Under the pieces are notes generated by a model. That model was not told the origin of the DNA and made no database searches. It was given only the letters and a program-made list of their open reading frames with translations. DNA of 64,000 nt from Rhyacichthys aspro (lineage: Eukaryota > Chordata > Actinopteri > Gobiiformes > Rhyacichthyidae): NCBI GenBank assembly GCA_036850595.1, contig CM072153.1, positions 18,990,169 through 19,054,168 on the forward strand, given 5' to 3'. Numbering within the stretch: the stretch's first letter is position 1; the number at the start of each line of letters is the position of its first letter. Shown here piece after piece: positions 40,101-46,100 of the stretch. A program made the translations under genes and the position numbers.

Positions 40101-43100
40101 CACACTTATATTCAGTCTTTTCTCAGTCTTAGACATACAGGGGTAATGCTTGCCAAAAAAAAAGAATGGCACAAAGGAGCTTTTTAAGGTGTACGTTCTG
40201 TATTTTACAGAGATTATTCATGACATATTATTATAAAACACAGCACTACACAGTACATTACACCTCTAGTTCTTACAGCAATGATGTTGACAAAGTCGTT
40301 TTCTCCGAGTGTGTCCAGAATGGTGTTTATGGTGTGTTTGGCGATGGTGATCTTCAAGCCCTTCATGCTGCCACTGATGTCCACCATAATAATGATGTCC
40401 TTTGGAGACGTAGCAGCTTGAATGTACCTGAACAAATAGAGTGTGTTGGCAGTTTGGAGAAAGTGAAATACAACACAAGGATCAACAAGGATCAACAGGG
40501 CATGTCTATGGGGATTCCCAGTCATCCATCATGATTACAATGATTACAAATGCATCAGGACAATATCAATCTAAATCAACTTGAATTGTTATCATTTTAG
40601 TGAATTAGTTTAAGTTTTGCACTTATCTTCCATTTCTAGGGCTTTTCAGGACGTGGGAACTTTGTCTGGTTACTCTTGCACTAATTGTTTTCACTTTGTA
40701 GCAGATGCATGCGGCGGCTTTTCCAGCTCAGTAATGCGTTATGATGAGGCGTTCAGGGACATACGCAGCTCTCGGTATTATTCAGAAATGCATGAACAGT
40801 CGCATATGGTGCCATGTGGGCTGGAGTGACCTGGCTAAGGAGCAGCTTATCGTCTTTTGAAGAGGATCAGGTCTGAGGCTGGTGCTGCTCGGCCAACAGC
40901 GCGACCGCTCCAGACCGACTGAAACTGAGCGCTAGAGCCTTTGTAAAGGTGCCAATTTTTTTCTGTTAGCGCAAAATAAGTCGTGACGTCGCCAAACTAC
41001 ATTGTATTGTAGCGTCACAATGATCTAATACTGTGTGCTGTATACTTTGCAGAATAGGGAGCATCTCTCTATTCTCTATTATCCTTTGAAACAGTATTTA
41101 GGTTATTTTATTTGCAGATATTTCTTACTTCAGAACTTAAATGTGTTTTTTATTTGCCAGTAACCTTTGTGCAGATGAAATTCACACTTCATCAAATTTC
41201 CCTCAGCCTACTGTTTACTGACGCCATGTTGCAGCTCATGAGCTGACACCTTTAAGAGGCTAAACTGAGCAGCCATCTGCCCCAGTGTTTACAGTAGAAT
41301 TAACAAGATTATCTAACAAGTATTTTATATAATCCTTATCAGTAAACAAACCTGTTTAGCGGGTTTTGCCAAAGTAAACGACTGACATAAGTCTAGGAGT
41401 ATTTACATTACAACTGTCACTCACCAGTTTCTGTTTCTGCAGTCAAAGGCGGCCACCCCATTGGAATCTGGAGTCCATTTAATACCTGCAAGAGATACAT
41501 GCACCTGTGTATTCAGTATTCAGGACGGGAGTATAGGCAACAGCAGGAATAAATACTGTAAATGTGAATCTAACTAACTTCATTTTAAGACATTACACTA
41601 ATAGTTAACAGGACGTTAATGAGCAAATATATAATAATAATTTGACTTAATGCTTGGATAATAAGATAATATTGCTTAAAAGCGCATTGTGCAGTTTTTT
41701 CCTCTCACTTTCTTTTTTTTACACCTGTTTAGGGCATGTCCAGAGCTAGACATGCTGTTTCCAGTAAAAAATTACATTACTTTTTGATCATAAACATGCC
41801 CTAAACCTTTATGCAAGAACAAAAAAGATCAAGAAACATAGCACTTGTAGCTAAGTAATGAAACCTACTGGCTTCTATCTATCTCATATTCTCCAAATGT
41901 ATATGACAACATTTTACACAATGCTCCTTTAAGCTGCAAATCTCTGGTTCAGCAGGATGAGATCTCACCTGGATAAATCCTGAAGAAGCCAGTGGAGCTG
42001 CCGAAGTACTGCCAGGTGAGCGTCGGATCTTTCTGGAAGTTATTGATGAAGACGTCATTTAATGCCTCAGTGTTGTAGATGGCGTTCAGGATGTTGGGAT
42101 CTGAAAAGGACAGACAGTTACATGAAGCCTGTATGAAAGGTAATTTATCATCCAGGAGGAGATAAAATGTGTACTTTATATTCACTGGTCAAAATGCTAG
42201 CTTAAAAACAGTAATATATCCTATGATTTCAGTGGAGGCTTACAGTCCTATCCAGTTATAGGCCAATTTTCCATCAGAGTCAAATAAAGATAAAGATAAA
42301 GATACCAAATTCTGAACAGATATTTATTTTCATTCACAAAAAGCCTTACTCCACAAAACCTGAAATAGCACATCAAAAAGTGCCATGACCACTGAATAAT
42401 CTGTATAGTTGTATAGTAAATATGTCTGTATAGTTCTTTTTTATCTAAATGCTGAACTCTGACCTTTGTTATAGACGTTGGTGGGGATCTGGATGTCGCT
42501 CTGCTGTGTGTTTACTGGGAGGTTGTTAAAGTGCTCATTCTCCTCGAGTGGAAACTCTCCTCCGAGCTCAGCGTAGTTCCCGTCCTCGTCCGCTGAGTTG
42601 ATCATCATGGAGTTGTAGTAATCGAACTGAGACGAGAGAGGAAGAAGAAAGTTTATTAGAAGAAGACTAAGACACTTTACATACCATTCATCCAAAACAA
42701 ACATGCCAACTTCACCCGATATTATGTACCAACAATCTATAATAAAGAAAAACTTTTTAGGCTTTTTATAGCAGTAGAATTGTGTGGTAATAAAAACAAA
42801 ACACCAACCTCTAAAGTAGCATTAAATTCATGGTAAAGATCAGAGTCCTCTGCAGATTCTGCTAACCGCTGAGGAAACATAAAAACATAAAAAAGAATTT
42901 AACAAATGGACAGAAATTCATAGTTTACGTGTTTTGAAAAATAAATATGCCATTAAACAAATACACTGTATTAAAAATGTGTATTATAAGAAGCTCCTAA
43001 AACGTACCTTCACAGATTTCATCTTGCTCCCCAACATCCGCTCAATTTCATCTGAATAATCTTTGACTAAGTCGCTTCCTTCCATCTCCACAATCTTTAT

Positions 43101-46100
43101 GATCGATTCCACATCTTTCAGTTTCTAAAAGGAAAAAAAAAAAGTTAAATTAACACAAGGAGACAAAGAGTGATCAAACCTAAGAACACAACATTGACTT
43201 GTTTTATCAGAATAATCAGATTAGTCGACTGCTGTGAGGTGGAGGCTTGTGTGATTTTGGAGAGTCTTTCTGAGATAATCAGATCAGTTTCTGTGTCTCA
43301 GCTAAGCCCGAGGAGAGCCAGGACGTCTCTTACTACTTTTAAGTGAGTCTTAATTCACTGATACTTTAATGATCCAGTTACATCACAGTGCCATTACTGC
43401 TGAGGTCATGTTTTCTGACAGCTGCCACCACAATATTTTATAGAGGGGACTGTGAAAAGTGTTGATCAGTCTTGCTTCATCTTGAGACTGGTATTAAGGC
43501 CACTTTTTATATCACTTGGTCACCTTGTTTAGTAAAGTTATATATTCTGACCCCAGCTGTTCAGTCACAACATGAGGCATTGTCATAATAACAAATAAAT
43601 CCACTTTAAATGACAAAGACAGCAGACAGAACCTCTAAAACCAACATTGTTAGCATTGGCGTAGTACAGTTACAGTAGGGTTACACATACTGTCAGTTCA
43701 TGCACGTGGAAAAACTAACCCATATTAGTGTTAAGCATCATGAAAATTACAGAAATGTATATAACAATGAAAGCTTCAAAGAAGAAAGGTCAATACCCTT
43801 GACCCTAAAATGAAACGGAGACACACCAACATTGATGATCCATTTCTAATGAAAGGGTGTGTTGTGTTTATCTTAAATGCATAAAGCACCATGGTCTCTG
43901 ATCTAAATCTGACAGATAAATGGATGAATGTCTAAAATCAGAACAGGCCATAAATCCTGCGGATAGTAAAGAGGACTCAATCCTCAGTGTGGGCATTACC
44001 ATGAGCCCTGTGTGTGAGTGTGTCGCTGGTAAACACACACAAACACACACAAACACAACACATAATAAATTAAATCATGTTTCACTTCACACTGAGTTTA
44101 CATTACACGCGATAATGATGGGTCTACTAATATGAATGGTCAAAGAAAATGTCTGGGCCACTTTTCTTAGCAACACCATTTTTCTTTACTTCTTTTGTTA
44201 AATTGTTGTAAAGCAAGAAATACTGACCAAACAGACCAGTGATAGATATAAAATAAAAGGCTGTGTCTGTTGAGTATCTAAATTATTACAACAATCACAT
44301 AAATAATAGTTCTTTAAGTACATTTTCAACCTCTTCATGACCACAAATATGTCACAGATTAGGTCAAAGCAAAATATTGCAAAGAAAAGCTGCTATTTTT
44401 ATACAAACCCCATGAAGTAAACAATTCAATCTCAGTTACAATGGCAGACATTTTATGTGCTGTACTTTGAAGAGACACTTGATAAACTGGTCATGGTCTT
44501 AAGATCAGTCTTTAGACCACTTTTTACACAGAAATGAATGAAAACCAGTCTAAACAGCACCCAGTTTATTTGTCTACAAATGGATGATACATATCCCTCA
44601 AACTTCAGAGGGATATTAAACCAAATACTAACTGCTCCGTGGGTTTGGACTCAATCTGAAACTGGATCTATAGTGTAATCTCTCACAAACACACCTTAAA
44701 ATGTCAATCAGAGAAACTGTTGATGGCATTTGTGGGACTAAGTCTAATGAAAACAGGACATAAGCATCTCCAACACGCTGCCAATCACTCAATCACAGTC
44801 TATTTGCTTTGTAAGTAAAGCTTAACCTGCTAACGTGGGTGTGACTTTATTTACCTTCTGCAGCAGAAGAGATCCCGAATGTTTGACAGAGATCTCTCGA
44901 AGCTGAACCGAGAACACAGACGCCCACTGCTGCACTCTGAAATACACAGAGATAGCAATAAGCATTTGAGAAAAACATTATATTAGTTTTGTCTCTTTTC
45001 ACAGTAATTATATATGTATCCAGATTGTCTCTGGATTAAAATCCATATTCTCATTTTCTATATTGAAATCTGAGCCTATTTGCTGTGTGACTGCAACCAA
45101 CAGGATGTGATATAACAGATGAATGGATTATGCTATATGGATGATTGGATTTAATTCTACTTTCAACTTAGGAAACTTCTATGTTAATATTATTTTAGTT
45201 TTTAAATTGCGTTGGTGTGTAAATACTACTTACAATTTACTTTTTTAATTACAGCTTACGTTAACAAGACATAACATTAGGACCAAGGACTGAGATAAAG
45301 TACAGAAGAGTGATAATCATGTTACAATACACACTTTGTGGGCTCCAGTGAGATAAAAACAACATAAAAACAACACGTTGATGAGCTAAAAGCAAAGAAA
45401 CTGACAGAGATAAAAACAGGAATATACAGTAAAAAAATATGTACAAAAAGGAAGAAACATGGCATATGTCTATTTTTTGGTTCCCCCACCTCCTTGCTAT
45501 GGTAAATAGCTGTATGTTGCCGCATTAAACAGTAGTTAAGATGGTGGTTTTTCGTTTGTCAAGGTAGCCATCTTTACCGTGCTGAGAAAAAACACTCACT
45601 TCCTGCAAACATCTTGGTGCCAGATCCCATGCCACACTTTCAGAGATTTACAAGTCAATGATCAGAGCTGGTTTGGAGCAAAAAGGCAATGTATGCTATG
45701 ATTAGATGGTTGAAATACTGGCTGTGCAAACTGCTAATTTGTTTTTATTGGGAATAATTTTGCTTGTTGGAATCACAAATAAGTATAATACATTATAGTA
45801 TATTGTCCAATGTTTCAAAATAAAACAATACAGTTAAATTTGAATTAGTTCTTGTGTTGAAGTTGTTATTTATTTCACAGTAAAAGGTAAGAAAATGTAG
45901 TCTGCACAGTTGATGATGAATTTGGTGGCTTGTTGTTGCCATAGAGACAACATTCAGCAGAAAAAGGCAGTTAAATATGACGAGAGATGTGTTGCGAGAG
46001 ATTTAGATAAGCTGCTCCTCAACTGGGTCAGAGCGGTGAGTGGCAGGTGTGTGTGCACATGGACAAGAAAAACTACATCATAATATATAATGAAACTGAG

